Below are positions 41,705 through 50,745 of a stretch of DNA of 64,000 nt, piece by piece. The position numbers and the translations under genes were made by a program. Positions within the stretch are counted from its first letter, which is position 1. Each line of letters begins with the position of its first letter. This DNA is from CAZDAW01 sp964503685 (lineage in GTDB: Bacteria; Chloroflexota; Anaerolineae; Anaerolineales; Anaerolineaceae): the NCBI GenBank assembly GCA_964503685.1, contig CAZDAW010000008.1:1-64000 (forward strand), given 5' to 3'. A model generated the notes under the pieces. It had not been told where the DNA came from. It saw nothing but the letters and a program-made list of their open reading frames with translations, and did no database searches.

Positions 41705-42933
41705 TGGCCGATATTGTCAACATGCCCAAACTGGGTTTCGATATGGCGGAAGGTGTACTGGTGCGCTGGGTGATTGCCGAAGGCGAAGCCGTCAAGAGCG
41801 GCGCGGCGCTGGCGGAAATCGAAACTGATAAAGCGACAGTCGAAGTCGAGTCATCGTTCGAAGGCGTCGTTCGCCGCCATCTCGTCGAACAGGGCGCCAG
41901 TGTTCCCGTGGGTAAACCCATCGCCATCATCGGGCAGCCGGATGAGAATATCGACGGGTTGATCAGTGAAGCGGCCCCCGATGAAAAGCCAATCGAAAAG
42001 AAAGCAGAGGTTATTCCCCCGGTTCAGACCAGCCCGGCTGAGCAACCAGTCGCGCCAATGTTCGGACGGGTGCGTTCCTCGCCGCTGGCGCGGCGCATCG
42101 CCGGCATGGCCGGCGTCAACCTGGCCGAATTAAAAGGCAGCGGACCGGGCGGGAGAATCGTCCGTAAAGACGTGGAAGCCTACCTGGCAGCCAAAAAAGC
42201 GCCGGCAGGTCCGCCAGAACCCGGCCTGGCCGCCGGAGCCACCGCGCCGCAAGATGTGGTAGTTGATGTTAACCGGCTGCGCGCCGCCATCGGCCGGCGC
42301 ATGACCGAATCCAAACAACAGCTTCCCCATTTTTACGTCACGCATCAATATAAAATGGATTCCCTGATGGCAATCCGCAGCCAATCCAATGAGTTTCTGC
42401 CCGAAGAGGATAAGCTATCGGTCAACGACTTTATCATCAAAGCCGCCGCGCTGGCGCTGCGCCGCTACCCCAACCTGAACGCCTCGCTCAACGGCAGTCA
42501 GATCATCCGCCGCGGGCAGGTCAATATCGGCGTGGCTGTTTCGGTCGAAGGCGGTTTATTGACGGTGGTCTGCAAGAACGCTGACCAGAAGCCCCTGCGC
42601 CAGATATCTGCCGAAACGCGGGCCATGGTCGGGCGCGCCCGCCAGGGAAAAGTACGCCCGGACGATATCGAAGGTTCAACCTTTTCAATCAGCAACCTGG
42701 GGATGTACGACGTGGAAAGCTTTGTTGCCATCATCAACCCGCCTGAAACGGCTATCCTGGCAGTCGGTTCGGCGCGGCAGGTTCCCGTCGTCGAAAACGG
42801 GGCGCTGGCCATCGGCTGGCGGATGAACGCCACGCTCTCCGCCGATCACCGCATCACCGACGGGGCTGAGGCCGCTCAATTTATGCAGGCTCTGGCCGAA
42901 TACCTGGAAAAGCCGTTGCAGTTGATGTTATAA
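41704..42933 (+). CDS. pdhC: Dihydrolipoamide acyltransferase (E2)
   Basis: A 409-residue core enzyme. Residues 1-78 are one lipoyl domain with the acceptor Lys in IETDKATVEVES. The E3/E1-binding domain lies near residues 123-157 (SPLARRIAGMAGVNLAELKGSGPGGRIVRKD). The catalytic domain spans about 185-409, ending with the HxxxDG-type DHRITDGAEAAQ. It transfers the acetyl group to CoA. Its end is only 15 bases from the convergent selB stop, with no clear terminator between. Confidence 0.92.
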   Translation: MADIVNMPKLGFDMAEGVLVRWVIAEGEAVKSGAALAEIETDKATVEVESSFEGVVRRHLVEQGASVPVGKPIAIIGQPDENIDGLISEAAPDEKPIEKKAEVIPPVQTSPAEQPVAPMFGRVRSSPLARRIAGMAGVNLAELKGSGPGGRIVRKDVEAYLAAKKAPAGPPEPGLAAGATAPQDVVVDVNRLRAAIGRRMTESKQQLPHFYVTHQYKMDSLMAIRSQSNEFLPEEDKLSVNDFIIKAAALALRRYPNLNASLNGSQIIRRGQVNIGVAVSVEGGLLTVVCKNADQKPLRQISAETRAMVGRARQGKVRPDDIEGSTFSISNLGMYDVESFVAIINPPETAILAVGSARQVPVVENGALAIGWRMNATLSADHRITDGAEAAQFMQALAEYLEKPLQLML

Positions 42934-42948
42934 GGGAATTATCCCGCT

Positions 42949-44844
42949 TCATCTGCGCAGCTTGCGGTAATCTCCCACACGCACCGTCACGCCGATCGAA
43001 TCAAGGTGTTCGAGAAAAGCCAGCCCGTATCGCCGGCTGGAGCCATAGATGTCGCGGAATTCAGCAACGGTCAGGCTGCCTTTCAATTCCAGGTGATTCT
43101 TCACTTCTTTGACCAGGCGTTCATAGTCTTCCCGGCGAAAGACCACCTCGCCTGAAACGGGAACCAGTTTATCCAGTTCGATCAGCGCAGCATAAACATC
43201 CTCGCCCACGGCTTCCTGACACTCTTTGATCGAGGGCGGGGCAAAGGGCGATTCCTGAAAACGTTTCAGTAAGTTTTCAATTTGCCCTTTCTGGTGGTAG
43301 GTAAATCGAATTTCATGCCCTGGCCGGCAGACAAACGCCCCTTCATCAGCCAATAATCCGCTGGCCTGGCATTGCTTCAATAATGCGTTGAAAGGCCGGG
43401 CCGCCAGAGCCAGACGGGCTTTGAGCTCTTCGCGGGGAATGCCTTTTTTCAGCGGGTTTGCGCGGTGATAATCAGTTACCGTCTGAACAGCCTGTTCCGA
43501 AAGTTCGCGCCAGGTCGAACTGGCAGCCACCAGCAGATCGCTTTGCAAAGTCAACTGTCCTGCTTCAAGCGCCGTCAGCGCGCCGCCAGTCAAAAGCGAT
43601 TGCACAGCCATCGTCGCGGCATCCTTCTCCAATCCTGAACGAACAACCACATCCTTAATTGGGGCAATTCCCAGCGCCAAGCTGGCCTGAAGCAAGACAT
43701 CTTCCGGTACACCCCCAACCAATGCTTCCAGGCGCGTCAACACGTCATCAGCAAAACGTTTATGCCGGCGCGCCGGAAACGGATCGACCACCCTGCCCCC
43801 GCCCAGAGTTTCTCCCGGCGAAGGACGGCGCAAAATATAGCGGTCGCCGCGCAGCGCCGCCAGTGGTTGATCCAATTCGAGCTGCAGCCAGCCCTCTTCA
43901 CCCGGCGACAGGAGTTCACACCCCAGCAGGCGCACCCGGGCAACCACCTCAGACGCGCCGGTAAACAGTTTAACCTCGCTGTTATGCTTGAGCGGCGCGC
44001 TGGCGTCTGCCAGACAACGGAAACGTACATCCACCAGTCGAGTGGTTTCATAATCACCAGGATGGGCAATAACATTTCCGCGCCGCACCTGGTTCAATTC
44101 GATTCCTGACAGGTTGATCGCGGTGCGACTTCCTGGAGCGGCAACGTTTTCCTTTTGCTTGTGCGTCTGCAGCCCGCGGATGCGAGCGCGTAATTTTTGC
44201 GGCAGAATTTCCACTTCATCGCCAACCTGAAAGCTGCCGTCGGTTAACGTGCCGGTAACGATTACGCCAAAACCCTGCATGGTAAATACGCGATCAACAG
44301 GCAGACGCGGGCGACCAAAATCCGGGCGGTGAGGCTGCCGGCTCAAACAGGCTTCCAGCTTACCAACCAAATCCGGGATACCTGCGCCGCTCTTCGCTGA
44401 AACTCGAACAATCGGCGCATCGGCCAGCGCTGTACCCTCCGTCGCCTGGCGAATATCGGCCTCGATCATATCCAGCCATTCTGCATCTTCAACCAGGTCA
44501 ATCTTGGTAAGGGCAATCACACCGGCCTGAATTTGCAAAATATCCAGAATCGCCAGATGCTCTCGGGTTTGCGGCATCACGCCCTCATCAGCGGCAATCA
44601 CGAACAAGGCCGCTTCAATTCCCCCGATTCCGGCCAGCATATTTTCGATAAAATCGCGATGCCCGGGCACATCAACGATTCCCACGGGTTCACCGCCCGG
44701 AAGAGTGAACCAGGCAAAACCGAGATCAATTGTCATCTCGCGTTCGCGTTCTTCTTTCAGACGATCAGGATGCGTCCCGGTCAGCGCGGCAACCAGCGTC
44801 GATTTACCATGGTCAACGTGTCCTGCCGTGCCGATTACGTGCAT
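42949..44844 (-). CDS. selB: Selenocysteine-specific elongation factor SelB
   Basis: A 631-residue GTPase that brings selenocysteinyl-tRNA to UGA codons marked by a SECIS element. G1 is GTAGHVDHGKST (residues 5-16), G3 is DVPGHRDF near 58, and G4 is TKID near 113. Domains II-III follow (VDRVFTMQGFGVIVTGTLTDG), then the C-terminal winged helices that bind SECIS (about 400-631, ending YGSSRRYGLAFLEHLDSIGVTVRVG). Length fits SelB, not EF-Tu. It follows a coiled-coil gene by 33 bases. selA, selD, tRNA-Sec and any obvious selenoprotein are absent from the window, so they must lie elsewhere. Confidence 0.94.
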   Translation of the reverse strand: MHVIGTAGHVDHGKSTLVAALTGTHPDRLKEEREREMTIDLGFAWFTLPGGEPVGIVDVPGHRDFIENMLAGIGGIEAALFVIAADEGVMPQTREHLAILDILQIQAGVIALTKIDLVEDAEWLDMIEADIRQATEGTALADAPIVRVSAKSGAGIPDLVGKLEACLSRQPHRPDFGRPRLPVDRVFTMQGFGVIVTGTLTDGSFQVGDEVEILPQKLRARIRGLQTHKQKENVAAPGSRTAINLSGIELNQVRRGNVIAHPGDYETTRLVDVRFRCLADASAPLKHNSEVKLFTGASEVVARVRLLGCELLSPGEEGWLQLELDQPLAALRGDRYILRRPSPGETLGGGRVVDPFPARRHKRFADDVLTRLEALVGGVPEDVLLQASLALGIAPIKDVVVRSGLEKDAATMAVQSLLTGGALTALEAGQLTLQSDLLVAASSTWRELSEQAVQTVTDYHRANPLKKGIPREELKARLALAARPFNALLKQCQASGLLADEGAFVCRPGHEIRFTYHQKGQIENLLKRFQESPFAPPSIKECQEAVGEDVYAALIELDKLVPVSGEVVFRREDYERLVKEVKNHLELKGSLTVAEFRDIYGSSRRYGLAFLEHLDSIGVTVRVGDYRKLRR

Positions 44845-44877
44845 TTTAAACCCTCTTCAGCGTAATGAATTCCGGTA

Positions 44878-46056
44878 TCAACGAGGCTTGCCAAAATAAT
44901 TTTCGTGATCATCCATCCAGTCACGCAAATTTGCCATCATCGTTTGTAACCGTTTCGCATTTTCCTGATTGATCAAATGTAAAATATCCTGCATTTCCTG
45001 GGCGGCGTCTTCCAGATTGGTCACCCGCTCGTTTATTTTATCAACCAGGCGGTTATTCTCGCGCATCTGCTCATCCTGAGACAAAGTGTAATTCGTCCAG
45101 CGTTTTTGGTCATCGGTCTTGAAAGCCGCCCAATCCTGACGCGCCCGTTCCTCAGCCAAACGCTGCATTTCAGTAAATTCGTTGATCCGTCGTTCCATCC
45201 GCTGAATGACTTCATCCAATGCGTTCTGAGAATTTTTAACAGCCCGGTGCGTTTCATCAAGCGACTGCATTTCCAATTCAAATGTTGTTGCCTGTTTTTC
45301 GATGACCTCAAAACGAGACTGCCATTCTTTCCAGATACGATCACGTTCCACTTGCGCTACAGCCATCTTTTCCATCATCGCGTTCTGAAGCTGGCGCCGC
45401 TCAACTTCTTGAGACAGCAACTCATTAACCTTGGTTTCCAACTTCTTGAGCGAATCGGTATTCAAATCGCTTCGCCCACGTAATTCTTCAGTACGCTTGC
45501 GCAGCGCAGCCAGTTCGCCCTGTATATCCGTTATCCGTTTTGATTCTTGCCGGCGATTCTCTTCGATCAACCTCTGCGAGCGGACAAATTCTTCTTTACT
45601 CTTTTGCAGTTCTTCTCCGGTCTGCACAACCTCTTCAATCTTCCTGCCCAGGCGAAATTCTTCATCAACGCGCGCCTGCATCGCCTTTTTTAATTCTGCA
45701 AGCTGATCAAACCCTTTACGAAGCTCGGAAAGCGATCTGTTCACCCCTTCCATCTCGATTTTTTTCAATTTATCGTTTTCCAATTCGTGATCAACGCGCT
45801 TTTTCTCGAGATCATCAAACAAACGCGCCATCTCTACTTTATTCTGGGCGAGAACTTCATCGAACTGATCCAGTCGCCCCAATAAAACGGTCATGTGCGA
45901 CAGCTCTGCGCTAATTTCTTTTACCTGTTGAATCAGCGTTTGAACATTACCATCCACCATGTCAATACGCTGCTCTATTGAAGCAATAACCGCCTTTTGC
46001 TTCCGGCGTTCTTCGTCCAAAAAGTCAATTTTCTTGATACTCGATTCTTGTTCCAT
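44878..46056 (-). CDS. Long coiled-coil protein
   Basis: A 392-residue protein, almost entirely charged heptad-type coiled coil from about residue 10 to 375, rich in Glu, Arg, Lys and Gln. There is no signal peptide, membrane segment or recognisable domain. AAGGG precedes ATG. It is the gene before selB and probably co-transcribed. It may be a structural or scaffold protein; SMC-like ATPase ends are absent. Family not recognised. Confidence 0.65.
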   Translation of the reverse strand: MEQESSIKKIDFLDEERRKQKAVIASIEQRIDMVDGNVQTLIQQVKEISAELSHMTVLLGRLDQFDEVLAQNKVEMARLFDDLEKKRVDHELENDKLKKIEMEGVNRSLSELRKGFDQLAELKKAMQARVDEEFRLGRKIEEVVQTGEELQKSKEEFVRSQRLIEENRRQESKRITDIQGELAALRKRTEELRGRSDLNTDSLKKLETKVNELLSQEVERRQLQNAMMEKMAVAQVERDRIWKEWQSRFEVIEKQATTFELEMQSLDETHRAVKNSQNALDEVIQRMERRINEFTEMQRLAEERARQDWAAFKTDDQKRWTNYTLSQDEQMRENNRLVDKINERVTNLEDAAQEMQDILHLINQENAKRLQTMMANLRDWMDDHENYFGKPR

Positions 46057-46184
46057 CCAATTAACCCTTTACAGAAAAGGTGAGCAGGTGATTATCATTC
46101 ATATTGAAATTACCCGCGTATTCACATAAAGAATGTATTGCAACAAAAAAGATTATACCATCGAGCGGATTTGAAGCGGTCGCT

Positions 46185-47585
46185 CTAATCAATCAGGTGA
46201 ATATACCCTTCCACAATATCGTTCATCATTGAAGAAAAGACCTGCGGGAACAGCCCAACCAATATTAAACCCAATAAGCCGACGATAATGAATAATCGCT
46301 GAAGGCCTGTTTCGTTGATTTTTCGTTCCGGTTTATCAATGGCCGAAGTATAGACCAGCAGCGAACGAATAACGCCCAATAAGAAGCCAATGCTACCAAT
46401 AAAAACCCATAAACCTGCTGTAGGAGAATTCTGAGCCAGCCCACCCCATAACGCCTGACGTGTGGGAAAACCAGCCAGAAGCGGCAAACCGGCAAGTGAA
46501 AGCTGAGCAAAGACGACTCCGCCGGTCGCCAGAGGTAAATCACGGGCAATGCCCTGAAGCGACTCAAAACGCAGTGAAACCACATTCTGGCGGATGATCG
46601 ACATTCCCAGCGCCCAGGTAGCCAGGCTGATGACTCGGGGCAGAAAGAGATTGGCAAAAATATTCAAACCCGCCGGCGTACCGAGGCTGATTGCCAACAG
46701 GGAGAAGCCCATTTCCATGATGACGCCGTAACCAAAGAGGCGCGCCAGGTTCGATTGAAAAGCAGCCCAGATACCGCCTGTGACGACCATCAACACGCCA
46801 GAAAGATTCAGGATGAGATACAAATTTTCTGAATCGCGCAGCCAGGCGTAACGATCAATAAACTTGAGGCCAAACAACAGGGCGACAGTCGGCAGCAAGA
46901 GAAAAACGAAACCGGCCACATAGGGATGGGCGTCTTCCACCAGCAAAGGAATCCACGAGTTAAATGGAAAAATCGCCAGCAGAAACGCAAACCCGAAGCC
47001 CAACAACAGAGCGGCGCGGGCAATCAATTGCAAATCAAACGAACCGACTTCAACGCCGGTGAGCATCCATCCAGTGAATAAAATAAAAGGCATTGCCAGA
47101 GTTTGAAAGATGAGGTAGCGCATCACACCGCGCGAAGCCGGGTAGCCCTGCTGAGTCAGGATGGGAAGGCTGATCAAAATTGCAATTTCAATCAACAGAG
47201 CTGCATATAAAAATGGATCGACCGCCAGAGCGGCAACCAGAAATGAAACCATCGCCAGGCCGATTGGAACAAAAAGAACTGGCGTTTTCGACAAGTAAGC
47301 CCCACCAAACCAGAAGGCGGAGATGGAATAAATCAGAACCAGCACCATCCTGTCGGTGGCGCTGATTACCAGTTTTCTGCCCAATATACTGAACGTCGAG
47401 CCGATTTTGAGCGAGTAGGAACCGATTTGCAGCGGCTCGCCAATGGGTAACAAGAAAGCCAGCCCCACCAAGAATAAACAGATTCCCGTCCCCAAACCAA
47501 TCACAAGGCGCTGATTATCGCGAAGAACAAATAAAACAACCGCCAATAACAGCGGCAGGACAATCCAGATAAGAGGAGCGCTCAT
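46185..47585 (-). CDS. Proton-pumping NADH-dehydrogenase-type membrane subunit (NuoN/NuoM-like)
   Basis: A 466-residue protein with about 14 predicted transmembrane helices and no soluble domain. ATG at 47585 overlaps the upstream stop (ATGA) and is preferred over a longer frame to 47618. The region FAFLLAIFPFNSWIPLLVEDAHPYVAGFVF corresponds to the conserved proton-channel helices of the Nuo/Mrp antiporter family. It is the third gene of a three-gene membrane module. It could pair with a hydrogenase, an Mrp antiporter or complex I encoded elsewhere. No quinone or Fe-S subunits are adjacent. Confidence 0.75.
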   Translation of the reverse strand: MSAPLIWIVLPLLLAVVLFVLRDNQRLVIGLGTGICLFLVGLAFLLPIGEPLQIGSYSLKIGSTFSILGRKLVISATDRMVLVLIYSISAFWFGGAYLSKTPVLFVPIGLAMVSFLVAALAVDPFLYAALLIEIAILISLPILTQQGYPASRGVMRYLIFQTLAMPFILFTGWMLTGVEVGSFDLQLIARAALLLGFGFAFLLAIFPFNSWIPLLVEDAHPYVAGFVFLLLPTVALLFGLKFIDRYAWLRDSENLYLILNLSGVLMVVTGGIWAAFQSNLARLFGYGVIMEMGFSLLAISLGTPAGLNIFANLFLPRVISLATWALGMSIIRQNVVSLRFESLQGIARDLPLATGGVVFAQLSLAGLPLLAGFPTRQALWGGLAQNSPTAGLWVFIGSIGFLLGVIRSLLVYTSAIDKPERKINETGLQRLFIIVGLLGLILVGLFPQVFSSMMNDIVEGYIHLID

Positions 47586-48175
47586 TCGTTGATCTCCATA
47601 CGGGAAGAATTCAGCCAAAAAACGCCGATCAGCGCCAGCCCCAGGTTGATGACCGCCAAAAGACCTGTCACCAATAAAGAAAATTCAATTGCTGCATATA
47701 TGATTTCAAAGCCAGAAAGCAAGGTCAATAAACCCAGGATGACCCGAAATGGCTGCGCTGTTATCCCAAGTTGAAGCAAGCCCATGCCGATCAATGTCAA
47801 GCCGCCCCAGATAGACGCCAAGCCAACCCCTGGCAGCCAGGTAAGCGTTCTCATTGAAAGTGAAAATATGGCAACCAGGACGATCCCTGAAGCCAGTAAA
47901 CGAAACAACCTTCCCGCCGGCCAGGATTGTTCCTCTTCTTCCACTTCATTTTCCCGATCCATCTGCGACGAACCCAGCACCGCGCCGGCCATCCAACCCA
48001 CCAGCAATTTAGTCACTGCCATGCCAATAGACCAGTGCGTCATCACCAATAAAAATACGCCAATATATTGCACCGCCAGAGCGCCAATACTCCAGCGCCA
48101 GTTGCGACTGATGACCAGAGTCAAAGAGGTTGTAAAACACAAAACGACCGCCAAAACACCCAGCCAATTGATCAT
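47582..48175 (-). CDS. Small membrane subunit, NuoK/HyfE-like
   Basis: A 197-residue protein with about six membrane helices in two halves, separated by a highly acidic cytoplasmic linker (DRENEVEEEEQSW). The second half (GLTLIGMGLLQLGITAQPF, then GLLTLLSGFEIIYAAIE) has the buried Glu pattern of NuoK/MrpC/HyfE subunits. Both ends overlap the neighbouring genes by four bases (ATGA), a tight translational coupling of the three-gene module. The assignment rests on topology, the acidic residues and context. Confidence 0.6.
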   Translation of the reverse strand: MINWLGVLAVVLCFTTSLTLVISRNWRWSIGALAVQYIGVFLLVMTHWSIGMAVTKLLVGWMAGAVLGSSQMDRENEVEEEEQSWPAGRLFRLLASGIVLVAIFSLSMRTLTWLPGVGLASIWGGLTLIGMGLLQLGITAQPFRVILGLLTLLSGFEIIYAAIEFSLLVTGLLAVINLGLALIGVFWLNSSRMEINE

Positions 48176-49779
48176 CTACCAATCATCCCTGGTTGAATTA
48201 AAGAAAGGAATAATATCAATAGCACTAACGCCCACATCACACCGCCATCCCCCTCAAGAATGACTGAAGTACCTGAAATCAGCCAGTTTAGAAGTTTATA
48301 AATTTGTGTCAACATCAAATATAGCCATTCCAGGCTCAACAGGCTTTTCAATCGCAGCCTCGATAAGAGATCACCCCTGGGTATAAAATCAATGAAATTA
48401 CCGCCAGACGGATGAGTTCTACTGTAACGCGCCCAAACAATCACTATCCCGCCGGCAAAGAGCAACAACGTCCGCAGTCCCAGCCCCCACACGCCAATGG
48501 TTTTCGAATTTTCCCAGCCGAATAAACCGACCATGATATGTGTTATCGGAAAAATGACCAGGCCGATCGGGTAAATGACCTGAACCCAATTTTCCTTATT
48601 GACAAGCGAAGGCCTTTCGCGCAGCACATGACGGACATAACCGGCCAGCAGAATGACAAGTATGATGACAATCGCCAGATTGAAGAGTACCGCATTGATC
48701 GAAAACGGAGTGATCCAGCCGCTGGCAGTCGGGCTGAAAGGCAAGCCGAATAGTAACAATCCTTCGAGGAGGGTTATCCAGACCATCCACTTGCTGGTAA
48801 GCGAATAGAGAAAGATGGTTCCGCCGCCCAGCAACAAAGCCACGCCCCATGCCATGCTCGCTTCAGGACGCCCGCCCAGAACGGTGAGAATGCTGATCGC
48901 CGCCATTGCCGTCGTCCAAAACGGACGGGCTGACAATTCGTCTCGTCCTAACAACCACATCACCGCGCCATAAACCCCGGTGAGCATCGCCAGAACCTGG
49001 AGAGGAACCAGCCAGTTCTGCGGCGTTGCGCCTGCAGGGACTTTCGTCAGCAAAGCCAGAGCCGACGCCGCCGGCACCAAACGCAATAAAGTGCCCAACC
49101 CACGGCTCAATGGATTCGCCTGTACGCCGGGCAAATAAAACGGCAATACACCTAACCTTAATCCAAGTCCGAGGAGTAAAGCCAGGTTGGAATACAGCGG
49201 CAATCCGGGTAATACTGGGGTAATCTCAGGCATTTGAGCCGTCAGGCCTGCCCACACAACCAGAAACGTACCCAGCACCTGAATAGAAAATCCCATAACA
49301 ATTTTTCTACCCTGAAGTTGATCATCTATCTGGATGGAAAGCACCGTCAGGCTGAGCAGATCCATTGCTGTCCAGGCCAGGGCAGCTGTCACATAATTTT
49401 CGCCAAACACGGCCAGCAACCCCAACCCGCTCATCACCAGGCTGAATGCCCACGCCAGCGGCATGATTGACGTTTGCTCGCGAGCAACGCTGGTCATAAT
49501 CACTGAAAAGCCCAGAATTCCGATCGTAAACGCATAAACCCAGGATGATTTATCGGCGAACAGGGTGGGCGATGTTATGAATGTCGGATCGGACGCCCAG
49601 CGTAACAATTCTGCCATTTGAGGGAGACGGATGCGCAGAAATGCCAGGGAAATCAATGACAGCAGCGCCGCCAGCGCAGCAATCAACCACGAGTAATTAA
49701 AGTCAGGACGCAGCACCCTTAACAGCAATATCGTCGCGGCTGCCATAAACAGGATTAAGAACGAAAAGAGAATCAGCAT
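48172..49779 (-). CDS. Proton-pumping NADH-dehydrogenase-type membrane subunit (NuoL/MrpA-like)
   Basis: A 535-residue protein with about 14-15 predicted transmembrane helices. Segments such as FADKSSWVYAFTIGILGFSVIMTSVARE and AFSLVMSGLGLLAVFGENYVTAALAWTAMDLLSL match the NuoL/M/N and MrpA/D family core. The latter includes the conserved helix region with a charged residue before the A-W pair. It is the first gene of the module and is followed by the two smaller subunits with four-base overlaps. The VanY-like gene lies 12 bases upstream. The electron-transfer partner is not in the window. Confidence 0.75.
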   Translation of the reverse strand: MLILFSFLILFMAAATILLLRVLRPDFNYSWLIAALAALLSLISLAFLRIRLPQMAELLRWASDPTFITSPTLFADKSSWVYAFTIGILGFSVIMTSVAREQTSIMPLAWAFSLVMSGLGLLAVFGENYVTAALAWTAMDLLSLTVLSIQIDDQLQGRKIVMGFSIQVLGTFLVVWAGLTAQMPEITPVLPGLPLYSNLALLLGLGLRLGVLPFYLPGVQANPLSRGLGTLLRLVPAASALALLTKVPAGATPQNWLVPLQVLAMLTGVYGAVMWLLGRDELSARPFWTTAMAAISILTVLGGRPEASMAWGVALLLGGGTIFLYSLTSKWMVWITLLEGLLLFGLPFSPTASGWITPFSINAVLFNLAIVIILVILLAGYVRHVLRERPSLVNKENWVQVIYPIGLVIFPITHIMVGLFGWENSKTIGVWGLGLRTLLLFAGGIVIVWARYSRTHPSGGNFIDFIPRGDLLSRLRLKSLLSLEWLYLMLTQIYKLLNWLISGTSVILEGDGGVMWALVLLILFLSLIQPGMIGR

Positions 49780-49791
49780 AAGCTCAAAGGA

Positions 49792-50715
49792 TCAGGGACA
49801 ATAAAAGGACTGGGGGACAACATCGGAAGCCGGGTCAAGATAACCGGCATCGTAGATTTTTGTAGCCAGATCAACGCCAACATAACGAATATGCCATGTT
49901 TCGGCTTTATATTCAGTGATGAATGGTTCATAAAGGTTGAACTTGCCATCGCGTTCTTTATAAGGATAACTGAGAACAAACCCGTACAGATGCGCTGACG
50001 ATTTCAACCACCGGTAAAAATCTTTGGCTGATTCATCATTCATGATCGTATAAAAATCCAACAATGAGCCTGCCCACCCCAGATCGATGGCCGTGCCGAG
50101 CTGGTGTTCGCTTCTACCCGGTTCAGCGTAGTAAATGCCCGGCCCTTCGCCATATAGAGAAGATAAATCCCCCTGATCATCGATACTGCGATAACCCGAA
50201 ACGACCGTGGGAAAGTATTGCTCCTTCATGGCTTCCTCGAATAAGCGCGCCAGTTGGAGCAAAGTTTCCTCCGTTCCAACGATATCATTACCCAAGGTTG
50301 TCTTTCCACCCAGCATCACGTTAATATAACTGCCGGGCAACCAATCAAATGCGCCGGAATCAACCAGTTGTTTGACTGTACCAACCGGGGCGACAGGCTG
50401 GCTGATCAGTTCAGGTTGACGGACAGTATCTTTGCCCACATAAATATCCAGCGGCGAACAGACTCTTGGCGTTGCCGTCAGCATGGGCGTCGGCGCGACT
50501 GTCGCTGTGAAGTTGATTGTCGGCGTTTCTGGCAATTGGGTGGCAGTCGCCGCAGCCGCAAGATCTGTGGGAGCCACCCCCGCCGCCAGCGAAGTAGAAC
50601 AGGCAGAGAGGACCAAAGCAGCAAACAAAACAACCCCCGGCGATATCAATACAGTAAAATTCAATCTTCTCCCTTTGAATAATCTCAAGAGGGAATGAAA
50701 CGTGATTCGAACCAT
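49792..50715 (-). CDS. VanY-like D-alanyl-D-alanine carboxypeptidase lipoprotein
   Basis: About 307 residues from ATG 50715; other starts are TTG 50739 and TTG 50661, the latter with GGGAG nearby and giving a shorter signal peptide. A lipobox, LVLSAC, places the protein outside the membrane, followed by a Thr/Pro/Ala-rich linker. The peptidase domain contains SGYRS, the zinc motif SEHQLGTAIDL and the final ligand region ETWHIRYVG, where the usual Pro of EPWH is Thr. It should trim peptidoglycan stem peptides. It follows dihydropyrimidinase by about 30 bases. Confidence 0.85.
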   Translation of the reverse strand: MVRITFHSLLRLFKGRRLNFTVLISPGVVLFAALVLSACSTSLAAGVAPTDLAAAATATQLPETPTINFTATVAPTPMLTATPRVCSPLDIYVGKDTVRQPELISQPVAPVGTVKQLVDSGAFDWLPGSYINVMLGGKTTLGNDIVGTEETLLQLARLFEEAMKEQYFPTVVSGYRSIDDQGDLSSLYGEGPGIYYAEPGRSEHQLGTAIDLGWAGSLLDFYTIMNDESAKDFYRWLKSSAHLYGFVLSYPYKERDGKFNLYEPFITEYKAETWHIRYVGVDLATKIYDAGYLDPASDVVPQSFYCP

Positions 50716-50745
50716 AAAAGGTTTTATTATGTACTCCAATCAAAT

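Noticed and set aside
42934..42948. Terminator between the convergent E2 and selB genes
   Set aside because: Only 15 bases separate the stops and no stem-loop is present.
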